NCBI RefSeq assembly: GCF_900163865.1
Contig: NZ_FUKU01000013.1
Location: 186,001 to 250,000, forward strand
DNA: 64,000 nt
Origin: Sphingobacterium sp. JB170
GTDB taxonomy: Bacteria; Bacteroidota; Bacteroidia; Sphingobacteriales; Sphingobacteriaceae
Reading direction: 5' to 3'
Shown: positions 1 through 9,899 of the stretch, piece by piece
How positions within the stretch are numbered: position 1 is the stretch's first letter
Layout of the letters: each line of letters opens with the position of its first letter
Notes under the pieces: model-generated
What the model saw: only the letters and a program-made list of their open reading frames with translations
Databases searched by the model: none
Told to the model about the DNA's origin: nothing
Made by a program: the position numbers and the translations under genes

Positions 1-1010
1 CTTAGCTGATGATTCTGTGTTGCAGCCGCCCGGAGCGCTTCCTTTTGCCAATCTGTATCGTACAATGGATTCCCTTGGGCATCGAATAAAAGCGGGTTGT
101 CTCTTTTGGTTGTCGGGTCCGTATACTTTGTTCCGCTCGCCCATCCCGCAGGATCATATTTTCGGGCATTAGCATATATCAATTCTTCTAGTTCGAGAAA
201 TTCGCGCGCATTCAATACGGGCAATAGTTTCGGCGCATAGCCAATACCGATATCCGCGTCGTAATTAGCCCGCCCGGTACCGCTAGTGGCTCCTCGCTTG
301 GTGGAAACAAGAATTACGCCGTTCGCACCCCGTGCGCCATAGATTGCGGTGGAGGAAGCGTCCTTGAGAACTTCAACAGAAGCAATATCATTTGGATTAA
401 TATAATCGATTGGCGAGCTCCCGTTTTGTAGCCCCACCGGACTTAAAATCACCCCATCCACGACATACAACGGATTATTAGACACCGATATCGAACTTGA
501 ACCACGAATACGAATATTAGTCCTTCCTCCTGGTCGGCCCGAGCTTGTCGACACATTAACTCCGGTAACTTTTCCTCCTAAAGCTTGGTTTAGATTTGAC
601 ACCGGGCGTTCTTGTAGGGCTTCCCCGCGCACGCTACCAACGGCGCCAGTGAGGTCACTTTTTCGCTGCACACCGTAACCCACGGCTACCACAACCTCTT
701 CTATGCTTTCCGAAGTTGCTTGCATGATTAAATCAATAACATTCTTAGATTCGACCGGCACCTGTTCAGACCGGTAGCCAACATAAGTGAAGTTTAAATG
801 CGCCTGAGCACTGACTTTTAACTCGTATTGTCCCTGTTCATTGGTGCGGGTACTTATTCCCCCGGGGTCTGCAGTGACCGAAACGCCCACAAGGGGTTCT
901 TGGGTCGCCGTTGTTACCTTCCCGGTAACTGTAAGCTCCTGACCAAAACTCAGTTTGGTAAAAAATAAACACAAGAGCAACGGAATACAACGAATGTGTT
1001 CTCTAATCAT
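1..1010 (-). CDS. SusC/RagA-family TonB-dependent receptor, N-terminal part (runs off the left edge)
   Basis: I translated the minus strand by hand from the ATG at 1010-1008 to the window edge, about 336 codons with no stop. It starts with a signal peptide (MIREHIRCIPLLLCLFF, then SFGQ). A carboxypeptidase-regulatory-like domain follows (about residues 25-100). Next are a SusC-type TonB box region (EEVVVAVGYGVQRK) and a plug domain with the family motifs NPLYVVDGV, NPNDIASVEVLKDASST and AIYGARGANGV. The family imports oligosaccharides or other bulky nutrients through the outer membrane together with a SusD lipoprotein. The beta-barrel and any SusD partner lie outside the window. It is in the same orientation as the rhamnosidase genes to its right but 341 bases beyond the preceding gene, so it may have its own promoter. 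Confidence 0.93.
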   Translation of the reverse strand, partial: MIREHIRCIPLLLCLFFTKLSFGQELTVTGKVTTATQEPLVGVSVTADPGGISTRTNEQGQYELKVSAQAHLNFTYVGYRSEQVPVESKNVIDLIMQATSESIEEVVVAVGYGVQRKSDLTGAVGSVRGEALQERPVSNLNQALGGKVTGVNVSTSSGRPGGRTNIRIRGSSSISVSNNPLYVVDGVILSPVGLQNGSSPIDYINPNDIASVEVLKDASSTAIYGARGANGVILVSTKRGATSGTGRANYDADIGIGYAPKLLPVLNAREFLELEELIYANARKYDPAGWASGTKYTDPTTKRDNPLLFDAQGNPLYDTDWQKEALRAAATQNHQL

Positions 1011-1351
1011 AGTCTTAAGGATATATGGTTACGTATTATATTGATTACACGCGCCGGCCCACAAGTGGGCAAAAAGCACTGTCTCTAAATAATTTAAGCC
1101 TATTTTCTTCCCTCTACAAAACATCGAAAGCTCATGCATCTAGCGTTAGCTAAAAAACAAGAGGTTACCTGCCCCTAACCGAAGGGGCGAAATTCATCCC
1201 AATGTCCGTCTTCTATTTCAACGAAAACAAGCCTGATATTGCCGTTATTTATGTCTATAACACGCCGCCGTATATTGCAGCGTGTAGGTTTATTCAATAG
1301 TGATATAGCGGAGTATTTTCACTCCAAGTTACTTCGTTTGCTAAAAGTATT
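1011..1351. other. Intergenic region with one hairpin, no gene seen
   Basis: The 341 bases between the SGNH/PVC gene and the partial SusC gene hold no convincing ORF. A short hairpin (GCCCCT, 6-nt loop, AGGGGC) lies at 1171-1188. On the minus strand a T-run follows about a dozen bases later, so it may be a weak terminator for the gene ending at 1352. A second small palindrome (GCCCA/TGGGC) lies near 1057-1072. No CAGGAC-type element like those at the other promoters of the locus was found. Confidence 0.35.
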
Positions 1352-4300
1352 TTACTCCTCGAGGGGGTGTTCGTTTATCAATTCTTCTGGATTATAAAAT
1401 CCTTTTTTATCTTTAATCGAGGCGCGTATTTCTTTGACCTTTTCTGGCGCGATCACCGAACCTTTATTACCAAAGGAATTACGAACGAATGTCAGCACGT
1501 CGGCGATCTCTTGATCATTAAGCATCCCTCCAAAAGGAGTCATCGGCACTTGTCCCGGATATTTTTTACCAGCGACTTCAATCGGCCCTAACAGCCCATT
1601 TAGCGTGAGTTTAATTAATCGGTCTTCATTGCCATGCACCCACACACTTTTTTCTAACGGCGGGAATCCGGATATATCAAGTCCTTTACCGTCGGCCTGG
1701 TGGCAGGTGACACAAAAACCATCGCGCTGGAACAATACTGCACCTCGCTTAAACTGGCCGATCTCCGGCCCCTTCAAATGCGCGGGAACGACAAGCGCCT
1801 CTTTAGTTTCATGAACCGACTTTCCATTTAAATGCGCATAGGCCGTTTGAAATGCCGGTTTATTCCACCTGTCCAAAGCTGCCGTATCAATCTCTCCTAG
1901 AATAGCAAGCCCTGCACTCGGCTCCAGCCACGAACTTGCTGTGATCACCTCTAGAAGGACCCTTCCGTGGGTATCATGTGCCGCTTTTTTGAAAAGCGCT
2001 TGGTAGGAGGAAACCTTATCGGTACTATAGCGCAAAGCATGAACCGCAGCAGCACGCGCCCTGAAATCTTTAGCTTGCAACAGCTGCTCTAATAGACGGT
2101 TATCGATCTTGTTAACGCCCCAAGATACCCATAACGCTTCGGTTAAATTATGTTCATATTGGGGATCATTTTTATCGAGCTTTTTCACCCACGCTTTGGT
2201 CTTCTGTGCAACCTCACTGGCATCGCGCGCGCGTAGCTCCGAGCGGGTTCGATAACGCGTCCTGTATTCAGGCAGTTTTAGATTTTCTAAAAGCTCCTCG
2301 ATGGACGCACCATCGATCTTCGCTGGCGTGACCAGCGCACGCGAGGGATAGGTTATGCGGTAAATTCTACCGTGACCATGGTCACGAAGTGGGTCACGAG
2401 CGTTATGTTGCATGTGACCAATCAACATATTATGCCAATCGACAATATAAAGTGATCCGTCTGGTGCAAACTTTGAATCCACCGGCCTGAAGTTCTTGTC
2501 TTCCGACCAAAACAGATCCTGGCGATGCTTGCTTGTAAACCCTGTTCCATCATCTGTGAACGTATGTTGCTTAGTACCTAAAAAACCAATAGTGTTATTA
2601 ATCAAGTAGTCCCCCTGAACCTCATCCGGAAAATGCCTGCTAGAAACAAACTCTAAGCCTGAGGTTGGACGTACACGGTGATTGGAATCCACCAAGGTGA
2701 ACGATTTATCGTTTGCCTCACCGTAGCGGGGGCTGATCGAACCGGGAAGCATCCACCGTACGTCCGGACCGGAAGTTTCCGAAAAAATAGTTTGACCCCA
2801 ATCGTCAATCGCTATACCCCAAGGGTTGGGAATAGACAGCTGCGCCACTCTTTCTAGACGCTTGTTCTGGGGCGCGTACCGATAAAAACCGCCGTTAGTA
2901 GCCCGCACGGGGCCATAGGATGTTTCGACATTCGTATGCAAAAACACACCTTCTGCCATATAGAAAGCGCCCGAGGGATCCATCGTATACACGCTATGCG
3001 CGTGGTGGGTATCGTGATCATCGAACCCACTCAAAATAAGCTCACGCTTGTCCGCCTTATCGTCGCCATCGGTGTCCTTTAAAAGGATCATATTCTTACT
3101 TTGCGATACATAAACGCCCTGGGGCGCAAATTCAAAACTAATTGGCAAATGCAAACTATCGGCAAATATGGTCTGTTTGTCCGCCTTACCGTCATTATCT
3201 GTATCTTCTAAAATAATAATCCGATCGTTGGGTCTCCCGTTGCCTGGGCTCCAGTGAGGGTAGCTAGGCATCGTGGCCACCCACAGACGCCCTTTGCTGT
3301 CAAACTGTATCTTCATCGGATTAGCAAGCTCAGGAAACTCCTTCTCGGAAGCAAAAAGCTCGATCTTATAGCCCGGTGCTGTGTGGAATTTGGATAACGC
3401 TTCCTCGCCATAAAGATATCGATCTGGAGCATCCGGATCGCCAACATAATTGGTTTTCACCTCGGGAAGCGTAATCGTATTTGCGTCCATCGCCGCTAAA
3501 TCGACCTTCCGGCCTACCGCGGACTCCCATATTGCCGTATCCCGATTGGCTGTCATCTGATGTAATTTCTTAATTTCAAACGGGTAGTTATCCGGACCAA
3601 AAGGATTAAATCGGCGACCGTAGGCATGCACGCCGTTAGGAATCTTAAAATCTTTATACCATACCCAATTTTTCTCAAGCACCGAGGCTCTAATCGATTC
3701 TTCAAACGATTCTGCGGCGCGTTTTGTCTGGCCAAACACCTGATTGACTAGGTATGTTGCAAACTGCCGATAAGCCTTTTCAGTTAACTGAAAACCATCA
3801 ATTGTAAAGGGCTCATCGGATTTACGATACCACTTCTTACTCGTGCTATAGACATCAATGAACGGCACACCTTTCTCTTGAGCGACCTGTTTCATCGCAT
3901 CCGAATACAGCTCAATGTTTTTATTTATTTCCTTACCGTCAGGCAAATCATACCGATCAGAAAGATCTTCATAAGCGATAGGCGATATTAAAACCAATTG
4001 GCTTCCTTTACCCTGATTATAATCCTGGCCATTACTGTGATCGATAAAAGCGTTTAATTCTCCTTTAAAATCCGCAAGCCCTGCCTCGCCCCTAAAGGAT
4101 TCATTGTAACCAAAGAAGCCGAGAATAATGTCAGCTTTCAGGCTCGTTATCCACTCATCTTCCGTTGGGAAATGACCCTCGCTGCCTGTATCGATATCAT
4201 AATCGGAGTTAAATGCAGCAGCACCCGGAAATGCCCACGGCGAATTTCGCGAGGGGTGTGGCCGAAAACCAGGGGTATTGCCCGGCGCGCATATATTTCG

Positions 4301-4507
4301 GATGGTAAGCATACTATCGGGAAATCGCACCTGCAACTCCGTCTCAAAATCGCCATACTCCATCATCCGCGCACCAAGGTTGTTGCCAATCAGCACCAGA
4401 TGGGCTCCTTTATGCAAAGGGATTGGTTCGATCTGCCGCTCGCCGGTACAGCTAGCCAATAGAAATAAAGCGATTATTAAATAATAAAACGGCCTAAATG
4501 CACTCAT
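1352..4507 (-). CDS. Secreted lipoprotein: SGNH-like domain fused to a PVC-type beta-propeller and a haem-c domain
   Basis: This 1051-residue protein starts with a lipoprotein signal peptide (LFLLASC). Residues about 30-270 form an SGNH-like fold: GNNLGARMMEYGDFE where block I would be, GFFGYNESF as block III, and DGFQLTE near the end. Residues about 370-720 are the propeller domain of PVC-type membrane-bound dehydrogenase-like proteins, beginning APGYKIELFASEKEFPE. A HEAT-like stretch follows. The C-terminus is a cytochrome-c domain with CVTCH near residue 935 and a probable Met ligand in MTPFGGM. Such proteins are thought to act in periplasmic oxidative sugar catabolism, with electrons leaving through the haem; substrate unknown. 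The usual SGNH Ser and His are absent (GNN, DGFQ), so the first domain may bind rather than hydrolyse. It follows the rhamnosidase genes and has its own motif-bearing promoter. Confidence 0.85.
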   Translation of the reverse strand: MSAFRPFYYLIIALFLLASCTGERQIEPIPLHKGAHLVLIGNNLGARMMEYGDFETELQVRFPDSMLTIRNICAPGNTPGFRPHPSRNSPWAFPGAAAFNSDYDIDTGSEGHFPTEDEWITSLKADIILGFFGYNESFRGEAGLADFKGELNAFIDHSNGQDYNQGKGSQLVLISPIAYEDLSDRYDLPDGKEINKNIELYSDAMKQVAQEKGVPFIDVYSTSKKWYRKSDEPFTIDGFQLTEKAYRQFATYLVNQVFGQTKRAAESFEESIRASVLEKNWVWYKDFKIPNGVHAYGRRFNPFGPDNYPFEIKKLHQMTANRDTAIWESAVGRKVDLAAMDANTITLPEVKTNYVGDPDAPDRYLYGEEALSKFHTAPGYKIELFASEKEFPELANPMKIQFDSKGRLWVATMPSYPHWSPGNGRPNDRIIILEDTDNDGKADKQTIFADSLHLPISFEFAPQGVYVSQSKNMILLKDTDGDDKADKRELILSGFDDHDTHHAHSVYTMDPSGAFYMAEGVFLHTNVETSYGPVRATNGGFYRYAPQNKRLERVAQLSIPNPWGIAIDDWGQTIFSETSGPDVRWMLPGSISPRYGEANDKSFTLVDSNHRVRPTSGLEFVSSRHFPDEVQGDYLINNTIGFLGTKQHTFTDDGTGFTSKHRQDLFWSEDKNFRPVDSKFAPDGSLYIVDWHNMLIGHMQHNARDPLRDHGHGRIYRITYPSRALVTPAKIDGASIEELLENLKLPEYRTRYRTRSELRARDASEVAQKTKAWVKKLDKNDPQYEHNLTEALWVSWGVNKIDNRLLEQLLQAKDFRARAAAVHALRYSTDKVSSYQALFKKAAHDTHGRVLLEVITASSWLEPSAGLAILGEIDTAALDRWNKPAFQTAYAHLNGKSVHETKEALVVPAHLKGPEIGQFKRGAVLFQRDGFCVTCHQADGKGLDISGFPPLEKSVWVHGNEDRLIKLTLNGLLGPIEVAGKKYPGQVPMTPFGGMLNDQEIADVLTFVRNSFGNKGSVIAPEKVKEIRASIKDKKGFYNPEELINEHPLEE

Positions 4508-4566
4508 AACAATTTATCAGGTTTAGAAAAGTTGCAATAATAGTTAGCTTGCGAAAACGCAACAAT

Positions 4567-4613
4567 CAAATGTAATAATTCAAGATAAAGCTTGCGTCCT
4601 GTGCTGTCCTGCC
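4567..4613 (-). promoter_or_regulatory. Promoter with tandem CAGGAC element upstream of the SGNH/PVC gene
   Basis: On the minus strand, 4613-4596 contains CAGGACAGCACAGGAC, two CAGGAC cores with a 10-base period. Exactly 21 bases downstream is TACATTTG (4574-4567), a full match to the Bacteroidota -7 consensus TAnnTTTG. The same element with the same 21-base spacing occurs before susC at 9900-9946. The start codon at 4507 is about 60 bases further on. The rest of 4508-4901 shows no gene that I can support. Confidence 0.6.
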
Positions 4614-4901
4614 CTGCTTATAAACTACTATATCACTGACGAACAACAAGTTACATGTACTGTAATCGCGAATTCACCTGTAAGATTGAAGATTACTTGA
4701 GCAATGAGCAGCAGCCCGAGGCTATAAATATTTTTCCAATCAAAGATAAAAGGAACTTTCCAAGTAGCGCGTATAACGCGCACAAAATAGCACGAAATAC
4801 TCCCCTATCATCAAACGGTCGCTTGATCCAAGCCGCGTTAACCAACGTTCACCACTGCGGCGCTCATGCAGAAAAAACTTTGACCGTATATCGCGCACAT
4901 A

Positions 4902-7769
4902 CTAGTTCCCTTTCACTTTGAAAGCATAGTTTCCTGAGCCCAGCTGAACAACGATGAAATCGTCCTGTTTGTTAATTTCTCGTACATATTTACTCGTTTC
5001 AAGCGGCTCATCATTGAGCGTGATCACTTCAATAGAGGGTGCCTTAATATAGCAGAAAGCTTTCACATTAATCGGAATAGAAATATTTTGAATCAGCCCC
5101 TGTTCACTTTGCTGCCAGGCGCTTTTAATCTCGCCCGCGATAGAATGGTAGCTACCTGAAACTTCTTTTATTCCGTAAGGTCCTATCTCAGGCTTAATAT
5201 ATACCTCTTGAAACCCATTTTCCTTGGCTTTGATTCCGATCATATTTTCAAAGATCCACTCATTAACCGATCCGAAAGCATAATGGCTAAAGGAGTTCAT
5301 CGCTGCATTATGCACAAATCCTTGGTCTTTGGTGTAACTGTCCCAGCGTTCCCAGATCGAGGTCGCGCCATTAGCAACTTCGTAGCCCAGCGAAGGGTAC
5401 TCCTCACTCTGCAACAGGTGATACGCTTTATCCGTAGAGCCAGAGGCCGAAAGCGCGGGAAGCAGCGGCTTAAAACCAAGAAAACCGGTCGTAAGTTTAT
5501 CGCCATTTTTTTCCACAAGCTCCCGCAAATATTTGCCGGCAAGCACAGCGTCATCTTGGTCTAAAATACCGGAATACAGTGCATTCGCATAACCCGTCTG
5601 TGTATGTCCAGCAAAACCATGCTCCCCTTCGACATAACCCGTCCCGTCGCCATACACCGCGCCATCGGTTTTGAGCTTACCGCCGGCATCCATATAATGC
5701 TTTTTAAATCCTCGCTTGACTTTTGCCATCTCCGCTTGGAACATTTTAGCTTGATCAGTTTGCGCGAGTGCCTCAGCCATCTGCGCCATCAGCATATTAC
5801 AGTAGTAATAATATGTTGTCGCAAGCAAGTCCGGACTAGTCTTCTCGCCCACCGATAGCCAGTCCCCAAAGCCTCCTTTGGGGGTTACATCTTCAAAAGA
5901 GCCCTCCACAAGCACACCTTGCTGCGTACGCTTTTTTAGGAAATCCATAAATTTCAGCATGTAAGGCATTGATTTTCTCACTATGCGCACGTCATTATAC
6001 GCCTTAAAAATTTCGTAAGTACAAATGATACCGGCCTCGGACCATCCCGGGGAAAAGGCGTCATCGGCGCGGATTGCAGCAACACCATCGCTACCCACAG
6101 GCATCGGCGCATAGATTGGAAAAGCGCCATTACCCCATTGCGAATCGTTTAAATCTTGTATCCACTTGGTGTGAAAAGCAGCCACGTCGGCATTGAAAAT
6201 CGCAGATCGCATATACACCTGCGCATCACCCGTCCAACCTAATCGTTCATCGCGCTGCGGACAGTCCGTCGGGATATCGATATAATTAGCTCGCTGCGTC
6301 CATACGATGTTTTCATAAAGCTGATTGAGCATCGCATTATCTGAACTGAAAGCTCCAACCGGCGCGGTGGTGGAGCTTAAAGCCAACCCTGTTATAAAAT
6401 CCTTCGAAGGCGCTTCCCGCAGTCCAGAGATTTCAACAAATTGAAAACCGTGGAACGTAAAACTGGGACTCCATCCTTCGGGTTTCCCGGTACCCTTAAA
6501 CACGTAAGTGTCCTTCGCGCGCGCTTTACGCAGATTGTCAGTCATCAGTCTGCCGTCAGGAAACAGCATCTCCCCATACCGGAAGACCAGGCTATCTCCC
6601 GTTTCTCCTTTTAGTTTTAGGCGTATCACCCCGGCAAAATTCTGTCCAAAGTCGACGATATATTTACCATCGCCCATGTTCTTAATGCTTTTAGCGGCGA
6701 GCTCCTTAACAACGCGCACCGGGTTACCTGGGTGCATTTGCAGCTCGCGGCCTGGCATGTCGGCAACCTCCTGCACACTCTTCCAGCTCGAGTCATCGAA
6801 ACCTGCCTTTTTCCAGCCTTCCGGCTCAAGGCGTGCATCGTGGGTTTCCCCTTGTAAAAAGTCGGACTCTTGCACGGCACCGGTGTTCGCCTTCCAGCTA
6901 CCGTCCGTACTAACACGCTGTTTACTGCCGTCGGTATACTCAATATCTATCTGCGCTTTTAAAAGTGGAAAGTCGCCATAAAATTTATTTACTTGCGGCG
7001 AACCCACCAGCACGGCGTAGCCTAAGTAACCCGAATACCAGCCGCCTGAAAGAATAGACCCAAAGGTATTATTCCCTTGGGCAAGCAGCTCCGATACGTC
7101 GTAGACGTTATAATAAACGCGCTTATTGTAATCCGTCCAGCCCGAGGCGAAATAATCCTGTCCTACTTTGGTGCCATTGATATAAAAATTCTGTAACCCC
7201 AATGAGGATATATATAGCCGTGCGGACTTCACCTTGCCGGGTAGGGAAACTTCTTTACGAAGGTAAGGTGATGGTGGTAGCGCATACTCGCTCCCTTTAG
7301 TCTCCGCATTCAAGTTTAGACCTATCCAGCCGGCGCTCCAGTTCTTCGCACCAGCCTTACCTCGCTCCCAGTAATTCACCGAGCTCCAGTCACCCCGAAG
7401 ATCTTTTCCATCCCAGCTGCATACCTTCCAGTAAACGCGCTGAGAGCGCTCGATGGTTTTACCTTGATAAGCAATCTGATTCGTCTGCCCGCTCGAAGTT
7501 TTACCCGAATCCCACAGATCCCCCTGGTTCTTGCTAAGCAGTTCCTCGCTAGAGGCCACCAGTATCTGATACGCCGACTGCCACTGGTTAAATCCCGAGC
7601 CGGTAAGCTCCCAGCTTAGCCGCGGCGAGACCTCGTCCACATAAGGGTTCACCTTATATTCTACACGCAAATAGGACGGTGTAATTTTCGCTAAAAGCAA
7701 CCAAGGGCTTAGCACAATCGCAGCGATCAGTAACCCGCAGCACGCTTTAATATTTTTGATTAATTCCAT
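4902..7769 (-). CDS. Alpha-L-rhamnosidase, glycoside hydrolase family 78
   Basis: The protein is 955 residues from the ATG at 7769. A longer frame to 7862 exists, but it would overlap the upstream gene, and the signal peptide (CCGLLIAAIVLSPWLLL) follows the 7769 ATG directly. Domain order is typical of GH78: N-terminal beta-sandwiches (PRLSWELTG, YWKVCSWDG), a carbohydrate-binding-like domain near residues 150-350 (YISSLGLQNFYING, DYNKRVYYNVYDVS), and a six-hairpin catalytic barrel with DCPQRDERLGWTGD near residue 503. This segment contains the conserved acidic residues of the active site. A C-terminal beta-domain ends the chain. It removes terminal L-rhamnose from glycosides, probably in the periplasm. 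It lies 31 bases after the GH78-like gene and is probably co-transcribed with it. Confidence 0.93.
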   Translation of the reverse strand: MELIKNIKACCGLLIAAIVLSPWLLLAKITPSYLRVEYKVNPYVDEVSPRLSWELTGSGFNQWQSAYQILVASSEELLSKNQGDLWDSGKTSSGQTNQIAYQGKTIERSQRVYWKVCSWDGKDLRGDWSSVNYWERGKAGAKNWSAGWIGLNLNAETKGSEYALPPSPYLRKEVSLPGKVKSARLYISSLGLQNFYINGTKVGQDYFASGWTDYNKRVYYNVYDVSELLAQGNNTFGSILSGGWYSGYLGYAVLVGSPQVNKFYGDFPLLKAQIDIEYTDGSKQRVSTDGSWKANTGAVQESDFLQGETHDARLEPEGWKKAGFDDSSWKSVQEVADMPGRELQMHPGNPVRVVKELAAKSIKNMGDGKYIVDFGQNFAGVIRLKLKGETGDSLVFRYGEMLFPDGRLMTDNLRKARAKDTYVFKGTGKPEGWSPSFTFHGFQFVEISGLREAPSKDFITGLALSSTTAPVGAFSSDNAMLNQLYENIVWTQRANYIDIPTDCPQRDERLGWTGDAQVYMRSAIFNADVAAFHTKWIQDLNDSQWGNGAFPIYAPMPVGSDGVAAIRADDAFSPGWSEAGIICTYEIFKAYNDVRIVRKSMPYMLKFMDFLKKRTQQGVLVEGSFEDVTPKGGFGDWLSVGEKTSPDLLATTYYYYCNMLMAQMAEALAQTDQAKMFQAEMAKVKRGFKKHYMDAGGKLKTDGAVYGDGTGYVEGEHGFAGHTQTGYANALYSGILDQDDAVLAGKYLRELVEKNGDKLTTGFLGFKPLLPALSASGSTDKAYHLLQSEEYPSLGYEVANGATSIWERWDSYTKDQGFVHNAAMNSFSHYAFGSVNEWIFENMIGIKAKENGFQEVYIKPEIGPYGIKEVSGSYHSIAGEIKSAWQQSEQGLIQNISIPINVKAFCYIKAPSIEVITLNDEPLETSKYVREINKQDDFIVVQLGSGNYAFKVKGN

Positions 7770-7800
7770 AAATCTAATATAACGACCCAAAAAACACCAT

Positions 7801-9534
7801 TTAACGGATGATACGCACTTGCTCGGGCGCATCGATCTGCGAGACAACTTTACCGTCAGCACCCCTAGTATGTTTCACTTTAATCAAACCATAAGGCGTT
7901 GGAAAGGTTCCCTCAGCGAAACTAAGTTCGCCCAGGTTTGGCCGCACGGTGTACGCTTTTCCGCCGGGCTCGGCAACCTTAATACCCAAGACATGTTCGG
8001 ACAGCCAGGCCGTTGGGCCCGAGGCCCACCCATGGGCAAAGCTGTGCCGATGTCCTACATAACAGTAGGCTCCGAAATCGCCATGAATATCTACCTTCCC
8101 TGACGGGACAAGCTCATCGATACGGCTTGCATTATCAATCCATTCCATGTTAAAATCCTCCCAAAATGTGGTAGCCCCTAGATCAAGCATCGCTCCCCAG
8201 TAGGTATCGATGATGTCCATCGCCTGGCTATATTTGCCGGCTTTAGCCATCGCCTCCAGCATATAATAACCGTAAAAGGTAGAAAAACGTTCCGCACCCC
8301 CAACTTTTAGCACATCATCGTAAGCCCGCTGACTGTCCATCAGCCCAGTCAATGACATGAGCGCAGCCGCCTGTTTAGAGCTATTATGATCTGGAACAAC
8401 CTTACGCATCTTCACGAGCGCCTGTTCGCAAAGCGCTTTGGTCGGTTCATCCTTCAAATAAGTGCTTATTTTTGCCGCATTCTCTAGGGCTAAGATCGTC
8501 ATGGACTGCAATCCCGCGTGCACCGCCAGACTATCCTCACTCGAAGGCCAGTCTAAAAAACGGGTGCCATCCATGTGTTCTTTCCCGTCCACAACTTTAC
8601 TTAATATCTGTTTTACCAGCCCCTGTAAGTAGGGTTTCTGCTGCTCCAAATACGCCAAATCCCCATGGGCCATATACCAGTCGTGATGCAGTACAATCCA
8701 CCACATCGAATACGTACTAATCCCGCACATCCATCCTGGAAGCGGTGTCGACTCCCGTGCTAGATCAAGGCTGTTGGGCACTACTTCGTTGTAGCCAAAT
8801 ACCGTATTCACCGTAGCCACCTCTGGGTGCAAATCACCGACCCAGACCAAGCGGTCGCGTTTAATAGCGTCCCAAAGATAGTCCTGCATATTCAGGTGCA
8901 CCGTATAAGCGCCCACCTCCCAGATCTTATTGAGCCGCTCATCACTACTGTGAAACGAACCTAAATAAGGGACGTCACGGTAGGTGAAGATCGCTCGCAC
9001 CTCGCGAAGGTGCAACTCCGCCTCAGCATCCAAGAAATCGATGCGTGCAAACCGAAAGCCCGACTCTCCGGTTTGATTTTTACCGAGCCAAGGCAGCTGC
9101 AAATGCATATCGCGCATCGCATGGTCGTTGGTAGCTCCTTTCTGGCCGATCTCCGACATGGCCTCGGAAACGGACTCGCCGAAGCGAATGCGCACATTGC
9201 GCGGTACATTCCCTCCGCCCCACATGCCTGTGATCACCTCCAGCGAAGCATTAATCTCTTTGCCAAAGTCGAGCAGAATCGAGCTGCTGTCACGGCCGGC
9301 ATTTTTTAAAATCGTTATATTATCATTGGTCAGATTCGCTTGTCCGTCGCCTTCAACGAGCAAGTTGTTCAAGCCGTCAATTTGCCCGCGATGCCAAACG
9401 ATACGTGTAGGATAGACATATTCCCTGGTCATTGGACTTATATGCGAGGATTGGTCACTAAGTTTCCTTTGAGCTGAACCCGCTAGCCCTGAAAAACAAA
9501 TACATAAAAGTATAAGTGTCGTTTTTACTCTCAT
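7801..9534 (-). CDS. GH78-like six-hairpin glycosidase, divergent active-site segment
   Basis: This secreted protein has 577 residues (signal peptide TLILLCICFSGLAGSAQ). It carries the alpha-L-rhamnosidase-type six-hairpin barrel without the extra N-terminal domains of the neighbour. The segment AIKRDRLVWVGDLHPE near residue 225 corresponds to the GH78 QRDERLGWTGD segment; D and W/GD remain, but the ERLG part reads RLVW, so the usual Glu is not at its normal place. C-terminal features (HRHSFAHGWASGPTAWLSEHVLG) are typical of the family. It is first in the left-reading operon, 31 bases before the bona fide GH78 enzyme, which suggests joint action on rhamnose-bearing glycosides. The exact linkage, and whether it hydrolyses at all, cannot be read from sequence. 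Confidence 0.85.
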   Translation of the reverse strand: MRVKTTLILLCICFSGLAGSAQRKLSDQSSHISPMTREYVYPTRIVWHRGQIDGLNNLLVEGDGQANLTNDNITILKNAGRDSSSILLDFGKEINASLEVITGMWGGGNVPRNVRIRFGESVSEAMSEIGQKGATNDHAMRDMHLQLPWLGKNQTGESGFRFARIDFLDAEAELHLREVRAIFTYRDVPYLGSFHSSDERLNKIWEVGAYTVHLNMQDYLWDAIKRDRLVWVGDLHPEVATVNTVFGYNEVVPNSLDLARESTPLPGWMCGISTYSMWWIVLHHDWYMAHGDLAYLEQQKPYLQGLVKQILSKVVDGKEHMDGTRFLDWPSSEDSLAVHAGLQSMTILALENAAKISTYLKDEPTKALCEQALVKMRKVVPDHNSSKQAAALMSLTGLMDSQRAYDDVLKVGGAERFSTFYGYYMLEAMAKAGKYSQAMDIIDTYWGAMLDLGATTFWEDFNMEWIDNASRIDELVPSGKVDIHGDFGAYCYVGHRHSFAHGWASGPTAWLSEHVLGIKVAEPGGKAYTVRPNLGELSFAEGTFPTPYGLIKVKHTRGADGKVVSQIDAPEQVRIIR

Positions 9535-9563
9535 TGTTTACGCGGTTAGTGTTTAGATTTTGT

Positions 9564-9600
9564 TAAAAATAGCAAAGCCTGCCCACAAGACTATCCTGTA
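9564..9600 (-). promoter_or_regulatory. Promoter with half CAGGAT element upstream of the GH78-like gene
   Basis: The minus strand carries TACAGGAT at 9600-9593. Exactly 21 bases later is TATTTTTA (9571-9564), which matches TAnnTTTG at seven of eight positions. Only one good half-site is present; the position ten bases upstream is degenerate. The spacing equals that of the two better sites at 4596 and 9917, which is why I list it. The start codon at 9534 lies about 30 bases downstream. Confidence 0.4.
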
Positions 9601-9899
9601 CCTACATGATATCCACCTCAAAATCCAGCGGGCAAAAGGCTTTCAGCATATCCAGCAAGAAGTACCTCAACATTCTTCAGATACTCGCAATTAAGTACAA
9701 ACATTTATACACAAATAATGTATAGGAGTCTAGCTGAACAAACAAAATACATGTAACAATTTATGCTTGAATTACGACAGGGTTGCACACAAAAAAACGA
9801 AAAATAAATCACCAAAAGTTATCTGTCAAGATGTTGTAAATCAATTGTTTGTATTATAAATGTGATTTGTACATTTTATTCGATTGAACATCGAAAATA

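Noticed and set aside
4655..4921. Plus-strand 88-codon frame in the intergenic region
   Set aside because: No similarity, no ribosome-binding site, and it runs into the end of the rhamnosidase gene.
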